NCBI RefSeq assembly: GCF_014211975.1
Contig: NZ_CP060084.1
Span: 1,054,001 to 1,118,000 of the forward strand
Reading direction: 5' to 3'
DNA length: 64,000 nucleotides
Source: Teredinibacter haidensis
Lineage (GTDB): Bacteria > Pseudomonadota > Gammaproteobacteria > Pseudomonadales > Cellvibrionaceae
Under the pieces are notes generated by a model. The model searched no databases. It saw only the letters and a list, made by a program, of their open reading frames with translations, and was not told the DNA's origin. Shown here in pieces: positions 1 through 8,891 of the stretch. Within the stretch, counting starts at the first letter, position 1. The number at the start of each line of letters is the position of its first letter. A program made the position numbers and the translations under genes.

Positions 1-1
1 C

Positions 2-442
2 TCTGGGGTGCTCGGTGATCCGCAAGCGATTGGGTGGTTAATCACTCACATGCGTAATCCTAAACTGGCGCGCTTGGCTGGTGAAGCGTTTTCTTTAATT
101 ACGGGTATTGATCTTGAGGCTAATCAGCTTGTTATCGAAATTCCAGATTTAGACGAGCAGTTGCCGGACGACGAGCCTGGTGACGATAATGTTGAAATGG
201 ATGAAGATGAAAATCTTCCCTGGCCCGATGCCGATGCACTGACGATAACCTGGCAAAAATATGGGAATAAATTTGTCTGTGGTAACCGTTATTTTATGGG
301 TAAAGCCATTGGGCAGGAGCCGCTAGTCACGCAATTGGGGAATATGACTCAGCGACAGTTGCATGAAGCGGCTATAGAGGCCGCTCTAATGAACCCATCC
401 TTGGTGTTATCGAACACTTATAAAAGGGTTTTGGATCATTAA
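2..442 (+). CDS. TIGR02270-type T6SS-associated protein, 3' end
   Basis: The reading frame is open from the first complete codon of the window (position 2), so this is the C-terminal part of a gene that begins upstream. The first possible start, a GTG at position 8, is unlikely to be the real one. The visible ~146 residues contain an HEAT-like start (GDPQAIGWLITHM, then KLARLAGEAFSLITG), an acidic stretch (DEQLPDDEPGDDNVEMDEDE) and a C-terminal part with NRYFMGKAIG and TQRQLHEAAIEAAL. I recognise this as the TIGR02270 family, proteins of unknown function often coded beside vgrG in T6SS islands. The assignment rests on remembered family pattern. Its place next to a T6SS locus agrees and suggests vgrG or effector genes may lie just upstream, outside the window. 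Confidence 0.6.
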   Translation, partial: SGVLGDPQAIGWLITHMRNPKLARLAGEAFSLITGIDLEANQLVIEIPDLDEQLPDDEPGDDNVEMDEDENLPWPDADALTITWQKYGNKFVCGNRYFMGKAIGQEPLVTQLGNMTQRQLHEAAIEAALMNPSLVLSNTYKRVLDH

Positions 443-704
443 AATGAGATACATCCTTGATTGCGTCGGGGATGGATAGTCCGAGAGGTAGGGGGGAGTG
501 TTAATTTCTAGGGTCGAACTGGCATCGCGACCGGAGATTTTAGCCACCGTTATGATATGTTTGTAGTGTCCACTGTAGTAGCCGCTGTTATTAACTTCGC
601 CTTCGAAGCCCTCAAAAAAATTCAGATACATCGGTCATCGTAATAGGCTCTTCGTTTCGCGTGTTAAAACCTACTTTAAACGATGCATTTGCCACATCCG
701 GCAT
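407..704 (-). pseudogene. small unknown gene broken by a frameshift at a T7 run
   Basis: Reading the minus strand from an ATG at 704 gives 30 residues beginning MPDVANASFKVGFNTRNEEP and ending VSEFF, then a TGA at 614-612. The stop is created by a run of seven T (A7 on the plus strand, 614-620). Removing one T would join this to the open frame that follows (EGFEGEVNNSGYYSGHYKHI, then TVAKISGRDASSTLEINTPP), giving about 98 residues. Both halves look protein-like, and the join falls exactly on the homopolymer. The tail would overlap the end of the convergent upstream gene by 36 bp. I do not recognise the family. It lies 57 bp downstream of the small exported-protein gene on the same strand. It may be a true lesion, a phase-variable tract or a sequencing error. 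Confidence 0.4.
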
Positions 705-761
705 CTGCGTCTATGTGTATAAAGGTTCCTATACCAGTGATATAGAGGTTTTTTGTTGTCC

Positions 762-1034
762 TCATTGCTGCGTGGTGCCGCTGAGTCTGTTCCCAGTTGG
801 CTCCATCGGAGATATAGGATCAAATAAATCACCAAATAAGCTGTGCAAAACCAGCTTTTGCTGTTTACCCTCACGGTCTTGAGCATCTTTCCAAGGAACG
901 ACATACAATATTTTAGGCAATTCAGTATTGCCTTTAATTGTTGTTGTCTCAAGATCAATACGATCTTCTACAGAGAAACTAACATCTGAGAGCCCGAATA
1001 GGGCCAGTGCCAATAGCAATATAAGCAGCTTCAT
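762..1034 (-). CDS. small exported conserved hypothetical protein
   Basis: This encodes 90 residues with a clear N-terminal signal peptide (MKLLILLLALALFGLSDVSF, cleavage probably near residue 20). The mature part contains DRIDLETTTIKGNTELPKIL, YVVPWKDAQD and KLVLHSLFGDLFDPISP. I recall similar small periplasmic proteins with a GN-ELPK-LY-VPW motif and a LHSL-GDLFDP motif in Marinobacter-like and other gammaproteobacteria. No function is known to me. It is monocistronic or leads the broken gene at 407-704, and it sits just beyond the TPR gene cluster, which is on the same strand. Confidence 0.7.
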   Translation of the reverse strand: MKLLILLLALALFGLSDVSFSVEDRIDLETTTIKGNTELPKILYVVPWKDAQDREGKQQKLVLHSLFGDLFDPISPMEPTGNRLSGTTQQ

Positions 1035-1146
1035 AATGATATTCCAAATATTTACCGGTCGTTCTTGTTTAAACCTGTTGAGATTTTTCTCTACTTATCA
1101 GAAAGACATTGTACCCTTGCCCTAGTACATATGGGTAGTTCACCAA

Positions 1147-1797
1147 TCAACTTTCTCGGTCCAGAGAATATTTTAATTGTTCCACCCAATCGCTGGTTTC
1201 TTTATCTTTAAAATCGATCAGTTCTAGGTAACGTTTGTAATGTATATATGCAGCGGGGATATCTTGAAAATAGATATCGTATAGAAGTGCAATATTATAG
1301 TGGGCGTCGGCGTAGGATTTATTCAGGTTTATAGCGTTTTTGTAGTGCTTATCTGCCAGTGGAAAGCGCCCCAGTTCAACGAAGATTAGTCCGAGAAGGT
1401 TATAGATCTCTGCATCTTTAGGGTTTAGCTTATTCGCTCTAAGGGCCGATTTTTCGGCTTGTTCATTGAGGCCTTGCTTAAATTGCGCAATGGCTAGGTT
1501 AGCCCAAACACCAGTTACGTTAGGATTGCGCTTGCGTAGTTTTACAAGTGTTTTTTCAGCAAATCTATAATTGCTTTTATCAATGGCTTTCATGGCCTCA
1601 AGGTATTTCTCTGCATCTTGTACTGCAAGCGAAGTCGGTTGGGTGGTGGCAGGAGCTAGGTGCTCTTGAGAATTGATCGGAGGTTTAACGTTGTCAGCGC
1701 AGTTTGTCAGCGCGATAGCTATTGTCACGGATAGGAAAAGTCTTAAAGTAGCATTTAAGAGTGGTTTCTTACATAATGCTAAGCATCTTAACGTCAT
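1147..1797 (-). CDS. TPR lipoprotein (GltC-like position)
   Basis: The protein has 216 residues. The N-terminus has a basic stretch, a hydrophobic segment (LRLFLSVTIAIALTNC) and a plausible lipobox ending at Cys33, so it is probably a lipoprotein. From about residue 60 to 200 there are tetratricopeptide-type repeats, for example VWANLAIAQFKQGLNEQAEK, AEIYNLLGLIFVELGRFPLA and ADAHYNIALLYDIYFQDIPA. TPR proteins act as protein-protein scaffolds. It is the last of three consecutive minus-strand TPR genes downstream of clpV, 47 bp after the 933-residue gene. With the ExbB/ExbD/TonB-like genes at 31100-33737 it resembles the TPR part of the Agl-Glt system, where GltC, GltD and GltE are TPR proteins. 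The exact correspondence is inference. Confidence 0.75.
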   Translation of the reverse strand: MTLRCLALCKKPLLNATLRLFLSVTIAIALTNCADNVKPPINSQEHLAPATTQPTSLAVQDAEKYLEAMKAIDKSNYRFAEKTLVKLRKRNPNVTGVWANLAIAQFKQGLNEQAEKSALRANKLNPKDAEIYNLLGLIFVELGRFPLADKHYKNAINLNKSYADAHYNIALLYDIYFQDIPAAYIHYKRYLELIDFKDKETSDWVEQLKYSLDRES

Positions 1798-1844
1798 AAA
1801 GTACTCGATAATAGATTTACAATTTGGCGATAGGTTTTTGTTCC

Positions 1845-4646
1845 CTATTGCAGTGTTTCGCCGATATAAGAGCCCAGTTTTCCTTTACGCGCAAATCGTA
1901 CAGGGAATAGTTCCACTAGCTTGGAGAAGCTTCCAGCGATCCATTCGTTATAGGTTCCCTGTTTCACTCGGCCTAAATTGGTTTCGTAAAATTCAATGGC
2001 CTTTTCTTCAAATGGAAACGCCTGATCTTCTAGCAATATTTCATATTGTTCCAACTCTTCTTCATTAAGCCCGTTCGGACGCTCTGAGTTGAGTAGGTTC
2101 TGGCTGAATTGCTGGTAAATGTCACCGATGCTAAAGGTCGACTCGGTGGTGATATCGGTTAACCCAAAAGCTGAGGCTTGGCCATACAATTTAATTGAGC
2201 TCTGCATAGCGGACTTTTTGAGCTTTAGATTTTTTTCGAGTGGTTCTACTAAAGAGATACGATTAAATTCGCGACGCTCTTCCCTTGCGAGATCCAGTAT
2301 TGCTGAAGAGGCTATGTAGTTGGTGCGATCATTTTTTATACGTTTGGTTGCTCTGTTATTGGCTGATCGAATTTTTTGCTTCCAGAAATGGGTATTTTCT
2401 CGATTTCCAGTTTTTGTATAAAGTTGAGTAAGCTTGAACATAGCCTCCATATGTTGAGGGAAAGGCGTTGGGTAGTTGTGGGCGTATTCGCGGTAGGAAC
2501 GAATGGCACCTTTATGATCACTTTTGTTTTCATAAAGCTCTGCGGCTTGCCACAGGGCCGCCATTTGGACTTCACGACTGTCATCCGAGCGCGCGATTCG
2601 TTCGAACTCTTGAGCAGCTTTATCATTTTGGTTTGAGTTAAGGTAGGCTACGGACAGTTGACGCGAAACTTCTTGCCTGTGTTTGTGATTAGGGTATAGG
2701 TCCTCAAACCGCTTAATATAAACAATTGCTTCATTCCAGCGGCTGCTTTGCATCGCGACTGAAATTGCGTCAAATAGCCCCATGGAGGCGATTTTCGAAA
2801 GCGGTTTCGCCTCGGAAATTCGGGCGTAATGGAATAGTGCAGAGTCGATATCATCGTTGATTTTTGCGGCTTCGCCTTGTCTATAAATGGAGAGCGAGAG
2901 TGTATCGCTGAATCCATCGCGCTGTGCTTTTGTTAGTTGTTTGCTGGATAGAAGTTCCATATAAATGGCTTCTGCGTCGCTATATTGTGCGAGTTCGATG
3001 TAAGCCCTAGCTTGAATTGTGTAAAAGTCATAGCGTATATCCGCTGGCGCGTTATCGGATACTTGGTTTGCCAGCTCGAGTGCCTGCTTATATTTTTTAT
3101 GTAAAAAACTCAATTGTGCGGCGTTTAGAGCAATTTTATTTGTGTGTTTGTCCGCTGGGTAGAGTTGGGCGTAAAGATACGCGTAATTAAGATGTTTGTT
3201 TAGCCATGCCTCGCGTTCCTCAGTCGTTTTTGATGATTTGTAGAGGTCATCTGATAGGAGTATCGTTGCATAGGCGGCCTTTTTGCTTAGAATTAGCTGG
3301 CCATCGTAAGCTGCAGATTCAAAGTAGCGAATCGCTTGATTGGTGTCGCCAGCTTCTGCTAGTAGCTCAGCGTATAAACTATGTATGTTGTCTTTATTTG
3401 CGTAAGCACCATAGTGTTGTAAGTAGCGTTGATACCAGGTTTGGGTTGTTTGTAGATCTTGGGGGCGGCCCTTTTTTTGATATAGGTTGTGATAGTAAGA
3501 TGATACAAGAACGATATATTCGCGCAGTTTAGTGGTTGCGGTGTTGAAAGTGTCCTCGGCGGTATTGTTTTCCCAGTATTTTGCTTCAGGGTTATAGTCT
3601 ATATAGAACTGGTTAATTGCTGTATAGAGGTTTTGAGTAAAGCCACCTTCTTGCCATATTTCTATTATTTTTAATTGTGAATGTGGAACTTCCGGTGCGG
3701 ACGTATGGTTCTGGCTAAATTGAACCAGCGTATTTGCAGCGTCTGAATAACGCTCTTTCTTTAGGTAGATATCAGCGATTACAGCATAGGTGTGATAGAG
3801 ATATTTAAAATTTGGTTTGTCTGCGAAATATGTTTGCAGGCTTTTTGCACCATCAAGATAGGAGAACGCCAGCCCTATTGCTCGGAAGTATTCTTCGAAC
3901 CGGTCTTTTTCGGAGGCATTAAAATATTTTTGTTCGTCAAAATTATGGTAGGTTAGTGCGTCAAGGTAGTCGTCTACGGCCTCAAAGTATAGCTGTTGTT
4001 TATAGCGAGACCAGCCACGCTTAAATACAGCCTTTTCATAAAAAAGGTCACTGGTTGGGGTTAAAATTACTTCAGTATACGCGTCCTCTGCAGTGATGTA
4101 GTCACGGGTAACAAATGCTTCCTCTGCTAATCGAAATTGGGCTTCTGCGTAGTATGGCGATTTTGGATACTTGCGAACCAATTGTTGTAAGGCTGTCATA
4201 GCTGCGTGGTGTTGTCCTAACTGGTCGTAGGTTCGTGCCAGTTGGTACAGGCTAAGGTCGTTATCCTTTGCTTCCGGGAAATCATTCAAGGCAGTGGATA
4301 GGAGGTCGGCAGTCGTTTGAAGGGTGTTTGTGTAAACACTGTCTTCCAACTCCTCGTTTGTCTGGTTGGATTTACTATCTTTCAATAGCTGATCACTTAA
4401 TTCTAGCTCCAGTTGTGCCAGTCTATTAATTGCCGTTAGTCGCGAACGATCTGTTTTTTCCGCGTTTTTTATATATGTGTAATAGGCATCCTTGATTTCC
4501 TTGTCTGATTTTGGTTTTACAAATACCTGTCCTTGCATAGAGGTATCGTTGTTGATGTCAATATCGGCTAAAGTCGATTTTCTTTGTGTGCCGCCACAAG
4601 AATTAAGGATACACAAAGATAGTACTATAAAAAATAATTTTGTCAT
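1845..4646 (-). CDS. large TPR lipoprotein (GltE-like)
   Basis: A 933-residue protein with a short lipoprotein signal (MTKLFFIVLSLCILNSC, lipobox L-N-S-C, Cys17), so likely anchored in the outer or inner membrane facing the periplasm. Nearly the whole length is built of helical TPR-like repeats, for example SLYQLARTYDQLGQHHAAMT, PYYAEAQFRLAEEAFVTRDY and EVQMAALWQAAELYENKSDH. Such long TPR lipoproteins occur in gammaproteobacterial clusters with ExbB, ExbD and AgmX-type genes, and the Myxococcus gliding protein GltE is a comparable outer-membrane TPR lipoprotein. The gene starts 3 bp after the stop of the 480-residue gene, indicating tight co-transcription and probably translational coupling. 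The function here is inferred from context only; the repeat class and the lipobox are visible. Confidence 0.75.
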   Translation of the reverse strand: MTKLFFIVLSLCILNSCGGTQRKSTLADIDINNDTSMQGQVFVKPKSDKEIKDAYYTYIKNAEKTDRSRLTAINRLAQLELELSDQLLKDSKSNQTNEELEDSVYTNTLQTTADLLSTALNDFPEAKDNDLSLYQLARTYDQLGQHHAAMTALQQLVRKYPKSPYYAEAQFRLAEEAFVTRDYITAEDAYTEVILTPTSDLFYEKAVFKRGWSRYKQQLYFEAVDDYLDALTYHNFDEQKYFNASEKDRFEEYFRAIGLAFSYLDGAKSLQTYFADKPNFKYLYHTYAVIADIYLKKERYSDAANTLVQFSQNHTSAPEVPHSQLKIIEIWQEGGFTQNLYTAINQFYIDYNPEAKYWENNTAEDTFNTATTKLREYIVLVSSYYHNLYQKKGRPQDLQTTQTWYQRYLQHYGAYANKDNIHSLYAELLAEAGDTNQAIRYFESAAYDGQLILSKKAAYATILLSDDLYKSSKTTEEREAWLNKHLNYAYLYAQLYPADKHTNKIALNAAQLSFLHKKYKQALELANQVSDNAPADIRYDFYTIQARAYIELAQYSDAEAIYMELLSSKQLTKAQRDGFSDTLSLSIYRQGEAAKINDDIDSALFHYARISEAKPLSKIASMGLFDAISVAMQSSRWNEAIVYIKRFEDLYPNHKHRQEVSRQLSVAYLNSNQNDKAAQEFERIARSDDSREVQMAALWQAAELYENKSDHKGAIRSYREYAHNYPTPFPQHMEAMFKLTQLYTKTGNRENTHFWKQKIRSANNRATKRIKNDRTNYIASSAILDLAREERREFNRISLVEPLEKNLKLKKSAMQSSIKLYGQASAFGLTDITTESTFSIGDIYQQFSQNLLNSERPNGLNEEELEQYEILLEDQAFPFEEKAIEFYETNLGRVKQGTYNEWIAGSFSKLVELFPVRFARKGKLGSYIGETLQ

Positions 4647-4649
4647 TGC

Positions 4650-6092
4650 TTATTGCCCACTATCGTATAGTTTCGCTACACCAAACTGTGCCTGGCTCAA
4701 ATAACTTTGTAGTAACTTTTCATTTTCGGCAAGAAGGGCTATTCCGTAGCTGGCCAATACTTTGCTGTAGGTATTCTCGAGGCTTTTCAGTTCGTTTGAT
4801 AGTGCTGTATTTTTAATCAGCGAACTAAACTTGCTAAGCATTGCTAGGTTGTCGGTCGCGTTTGTCGGTATTTTACTTTTAAGCTGTTGGGACACTAGCG
4901 CCAAAATATCTTGAATGTCTGTTGAGTTTTTCGACATAGTACGGATTTTTTCTTTGGCTTGATCGTTCTGTGCTATTCGGCTCTGATAATAAGCGATAGC
5001 TTCAGTGTAGAGGGCTGAGGCTGTGGTGTTTTGCCCCATTTGCTCATGGCTGAAGGGCACTAGAAGATTGGCTTCGATTATGTATATATCGTAACTTTTA
5101 TTGGATTTCCCCCTTTTCTTTAAAGTGTTGAAAGCATTGAGTGACCCAACATAGTCTCCCTGATGGAGTGCACACAAGCCAATTCCGAGCAGTGCCTGGT
5201 TAACGTGGGGGCTTTCTAAATCGATATTCCGAAACGTTTCTCGTGCATCGCGATAAAATTCGTGCTGAAGTTGTGAGTAACCCAATACAAGATAGAGTCG
5301 ATTATTGATCGCTTTTTGTTCTTCTGAAATTCCTTTCTCTTGGGTGTTTGTGAGGGCTTTATCAATGGCAATTTGAGCATCTGTCCACCAGCCTTGTCGA
5401 ATATACGCGACAGCTATGTTTAGCTGAGCGTAGGAGTAGTAACTGGATGAATCTTTTATGCGTTCGTAAAAAGTTATCGATTTACGGTGCAGCCTACTTT
5501 TTTGTAAAGTAATGCCAAATATAATGGTTGCATAATCGGCCTCTTCTTGGGTAAGAGCGTTTTCAGCCTCAATAGCGCTTAGGTGTTTTTGAGCCTGAGC
5601 CCAATCACCCTTTTTAAAATAATAGTTCGCAAGCAGGTATTGAAATTTTGATTGGGTATAGAGATTGCCATCTAATTTTGCTGCGCTAACTAATGCTTCT
5701 GCGGCGTGCCGTTCGTTGTAGGAAAGTGTCTGCGCTAAAAAATATTGTGTTTCGGGCGTATCAATATGAACTCTAATTAACTTGATATTTGTTGTTATTA
5801 GTGAAAGGGCAAGGATAGGGTTGTTGTTTGAGAAAGCCGCGTTCACCCGGCTCCTTAGTCGGGATATACTATTTTTTTTAGAGATTTTTGTTTGGTTTTC
5901 CTGGGAGTAGTCGTTGAGAAGGCGTGCAGAGAGTGATTGAAATTCTTTATCCAGTTTCTCTAGGCGCTCAAGGTCGGGGTCACTTCTGTCGTTCGCGAAA
6001 GCGGTACTGGTGAGCAGGCAAAGCACCGATAGAAACGATAGGGGCATAATCCGCAAAGCGCATTGCTTCAGAAAAAAGTAAGTCATGTTCAA
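4650..6092 (-). CDS. exported TPR protein (GltD-like)
   Basis: A 480-residue protein with an N-terminal signal peptide (hydrophobic core MPLSFLSVLCLLTSTAFA, cleavage likely after AFA near residue 33), hence periplasmic. TPR-like helical pairs run from about residue 95 to 350, for example SKFQYLLANYYFKKGDWAQA, YAQLNIAVAYIRQGWWTDAQ and ALLGIGLCALHQGDYVGSLN. The C-terminal third is helical without clear repeats. It is the first gene of the TPR trio and lies 83 bp downstream of clpV on the same strand, so read-through from the T6SS operon is possible. An internal ATG at residue 16 gives an alternative start with a cleaner signal peptide. Its role as a GltD-like partner of the ExbB/ExbD module is inference. 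Confidence 0.75.
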   Translation of the reverse strand: MNMTYFFLKQCALRIMPLSFLSVLCLLTSTAFANDRSDPDLERLEKLDKEFQSLSARLLNDYSQENQTKISKKNSISRLRSRVNAAFSNNNPILALSLITTNIKLIRVHIDTPETQYFLAQTLSYNERHAAEALVSAAKLDGNLYTQSKFQYLLANYYFKKGDWAQAQKHLSAIEAENALTQEEADYATIIFGITLQKSRLHRKSITFYERIKDSSSYYSYAQLNIAVAYIRQGWWTDAQIAIDKALTNTQEKGISEEQKAINNRLYLVLGYSQLQHEFYRDARETFRNIDLESPHVNQALLGIGLCALHQGDYVGSLNAFNTLKKRGKSNKSYDIYIIEANLLVPFSHEQMGQNTTASALYTEAIAYYQSRIAQNDQAKEKIRTMSKNSTDIQDILALVSQQLKSKIPTNATDNLAMLSKFSSLIKNTALSNELKSLENTYSKVLASYGIALLAENEKLLQSYLSQAQFGVAKLYDSGQ

Positions 6093-6175
6093 TATGTGTC
6101 TAATGTATTGTCCGTGGATAGTCGATATTCGTGCATCTCGCCGTGAGATTGCCAGCGAGAGGCACGAATATATGA

Positions 6176-8863
6176 TTAGCTTACCTGATAGGAGAATCCG
6201 TCCTCACCAGTAACGCCAATGTGCACATTGTTGATGGGTTCACCATTGGCCATACGTGCAAGACATTCGGAGGCCAGTGCTGGTAGCATGGTGCGGGTTA
6301 AAATATTTTCAATATTCCGCGCGCCAGTATCGACTTCCTGGCTGCGGGCAACAATGTGCAACATTACATCTTCATCGTAACTAAACACGGCGTCATAGTG
6401 CTCTTTTACGCGTTTATCAATTCGATTCATATTGATCCTACAAATTTTTAGGAGGTTTTCGTCATTTAGGGGGTAGTAGGGGATAACTGTGGTTCTTCCA
6501 ACAAATGCGGGTTTGAAATACTTGAGTAGTTGCGGACGAAAATTGTCCATCAGCACATCCGGCGCGGGTAATTCTTCTGCGGAGGCACACATGGCACGAA
6601 TATGTTCTTCTGCGGCATTGGAGGTCATAATGATAACAGTATTGCGAAAATCAATATCCCGGCCTTCACCGTCTTTTATGGTTCCTTTGTCAAATACATT
6701 ATAAAAAATGTCCTGTACTCCAGGATGAGCTTTCTCCATTTCGTCAAGCAGCACTACACTGTAGGGTTTACGTCTAACCGCTTCTGTAAGTACACCACCT
6801 TCTCCATAGCCAACATAACCTGGGGGAGAGCCGAGTAGCATAGAAACTTTGTGTTCTTCTTTAAACTCGGACATATTGATGGTTGTAATATTTTGCTCGC
6901 CGCCGTAAAGCATATCGGCCAACGCTAGTGCGGTTTCGGTTTTACCTACTCCACTGGAGCCCACCATAAAAAATACGCCTATGGGTTTTCGGGGGTCGGT
7001 TAGTCCTGCGCGGGAAGTTCGAATGCTTTGCGCTATAGCTTCAAGGGCATGATCCTGGCCTATTACGCGTTCGCGTAGTGCTTCCTTTAAGTTCAAGATT
7101 GCATTAATTTCATCTGAGACCATTTTTCCAACTGGAATTCCTGTCCAGTTCGCGACTACCTCGGCGATTGCTTGACCGTCTACATTAACCTGTATCATGG
7201 GGGAATCGGCCTGGATGTCCGTGAGTACTTCCATTAAACGATGTAATTCTTGTTTAATTTTTTCGCGCTCATCCTCTTCAAGGATTGCGGGAGCATTGTC
7301 TTTTTTCTTGTCTTCGTCGTTTAGACGAGCTGCGTGAAAATCGTCTTCGATACGTTTCTGTAAATCGTGAATCGCATCGACTTTTTCTCGTTCTTTATCC
7401 CACTGGATTTGCTGAGCGTCTAGATGGCTCCTCAATTCTCCCACTTTATCCTTTAATTGGGATATTCGACCTTCGCAATTCCCAAGCGTCGCGTTTTCGC
7501 GCTCTAGGGATATGATATTGGATTCGCTTTGTACAATGAGTCGTCGTGTATCCTCTATTGCTGCGGGCGTTGCACTTTGACTTAATGCCACGCGGGCACA
7601 TGCAGTATCTAAGAGGCTTACTGATTTGTCGGGTAGTTGGCGAGCTGTAATATAGCGGCTGGATAGGCGAACGGATTCAACAATAGCTTCATCCATAATG
7701 CGAACACCGTGGTGACTTTGCAGCATTACGGAGATTGCACGCATCATGTTGATAGCTTTTTCTTCACTGGGTTCTTCTATTTTTACGACCTGAAAACGGC
7801 GAGTCAGCGCGGGATCTCGCTCAAAATATTTTTTATATTCCGCCCAGGTTGTTGCTGCGATGGTACGTAATTCGCCTCTAGCTAGTGCTGGCTTTAGTAG
7901 GTTTGCTGCATCGCCTTGGCCTTCTTTCCCTCCAGCTCCAATCATGGTATGGGCTTCATCGATAAACATAATGATCGGGTCGGGTGAAGCCTTCACTTCA
8001 GAGATAACGGATTTTAAGCGATTTTCGAATTCACCTTTCACGCTCGCACCGGCTTGTAGTAGCCCGAGGTCGAGGCTTCTAATGGTTACGCCTTTTAATG
8101 GGGTAGGGACATCCCCAGACGCAATACGAAGTGCAAAGCCTTCTACTACGGCTGTTTTACCAACACCGGCTTCTCCCGTTAGAATTGGATTATTCTGACG
8201 GCGACGAATTAAAATATCGATTATCTGGCGAATTTCTTCGTCGCGCCCGAGTACAGCATCAATTTTTCCCTGTTTAGCGGCTTCAGTAAGGTTAACCGTA
8301 AATTTATCCAGCGCCGGACACTTACTTGGTGCGCCGGACGCGATGGTGTGTTGGCCACTATCATCTTCACGAATATGTGTGCTGGATTCGGCTGTACTTC
8401 CAACGATGCTACGTACAACGTCGCGCAATGATTCCGGGGGTATTTTACTGAGTTCACCAGATGTTATTTCGGTGGAGCGACGAAGGTTATCGTCAAGCAT
8501 GAGCGCAGCCAATACATGCGCCGATGTTGCCTGGTTGTGGCCGTATTCAATAGATGCCAGCATCCATGCGCTTTTTGCCAGATCGACAATGGTAGGCGAT
8601 AGTGCCGGTGCGCGTGAATTTCCCGCTTTAATGCGATCCAGCTCTCGATTGATTTCCTGAACCATCTTTCCCGGGTTAATTTCAAATTTTTCCAATATCG
8701 CTACGATATCGCTGTCTGAAAGCTCCAGTAACTTTAATAGCCAGTGCTCTATCTCGACGTTATAGTGCGTGCGGGCAAGACAGAGACCGGCAGCGCCTTC
8801 TAGTCCATTGCGGCAGTGCTCGTTGAGCTTTCCGACTAATGACTTCAGGTTGATGTTAATCAT
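6176..8863 (-). CDS. clpV: T6SS ATPase TssH/ClpV
   Basis: ClpV is the AAA+ unfoldase that disassembles contracted TssB/TssC sheaths in the cytoplasm so that the subunits can be reused. The 895 residues are the usual family length. An N-terminal Clp_N domain covers roughly residues 1-160. The first AAA module has Walker A GEAGVGKT near 222-229 and Walker B MFIDEAHTMIGAG. A coiled middle domain lies at about 430-560. The second AAA module has Walker A GSSGVGKT near 627-634, VVLLDEMEKAH, and a C-terminal ClpB-type D2 domain. The gap N-terminal to D2 carries the VANWTGIPVGKM motif typical of ClpV/ClpB. It is the last tss gene of the minus arm, after tssG with a short gap (28 bp). Placement after tssEFG distinguishes it from the stress protein ClpB. 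Confidence 0.96.
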   Translation of the reverse strand: MININLKSLVGKLNEHCRNGLEGAAGLCLARTHYNVEIEHWLLKLLELSDSDIVAILEKFEINPGKMVQEINRELDRIKAGNSRAPALSPTIVDLAKSAWMLASIEYGHNQATSAHVLAALMLDDNLRRSTEITSGELSKIPPESLRDVVRSIVGSTAESSTHIREDDSGQHTIASGAPSKCPALDKFTVNLTEAAKQGKIDAVLGRDEEIRQIIDILIRRRQNNPILTGEAGVGKTAVVEGFALRIASGDVPTPLKGVTIRSLDLGLLQAGASVKGEFENRLKSVISEVKASPDPIIMFIDEAHTMIGAGGKEGQGDAANLLKPALARGELRTIAATTWAEYKKYFERDPALTRRFQVVKIEEPSEEKAINMMRAISVMLQSHHGVRIMDEAIVESVRLSSRYITARQLPDKSVSLLDTACARVALSQSATPAAIEDTRRLIVQSESNIISLERENATLGNCEGRISQLKDKVGELRSHLDAQQIQWDKEREKVDAIHDLQKRIEDDFHAARLNDEDKKKDNAPAILEEDEREKIKQELHRLMEVLTDIQADSPMIQVNVDGQAIAEVVANWTGIPVGKMVSDEINAILNLKEALRERVIGQDHALEAIAQSIRTSRAGLTDPRKPIGVFFMVGSSGVGKTETALALADMLYGGEQNITTINMSEFKEEHKVSMLLGSPPGYVGYGEGGVLTEAVRRKPYSVVLLDEMEKAHPGVQDIFYNVFDKGTIKDGEGRDIDFRNTVIIMTSNAAEEHIRAMCASAEELPAPDVLMDNFRPQLLKYFKPAFVGRTTVIPYYPLNDENLLKICRINMNRIDKRVKEHYDAVFSYDEDVMLHIVARSQEVDTGARNIENILTRTMLPALASECLARMANGEPINNVHIGVTGEDGFSYQVS

Positions 8864-8891
8864 ACAGTTATCCTTATTTTTACCTATGTAA

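Noticed and set aside
671..958. 95-codon minus-strand frame overlapping the small exported protein gene
   Set aside because: Different frame of the better-supported gene at 762-1034, which has a signal peptide and conserved motifs.
6176..8863. ClpB (general disaggregase) as the identity of the AAA+ protein
   Set aside because: It is inside the tss operon after tssG, has a ClpV-type N-terminus and a shorter middle domain, so ClpV fits better.
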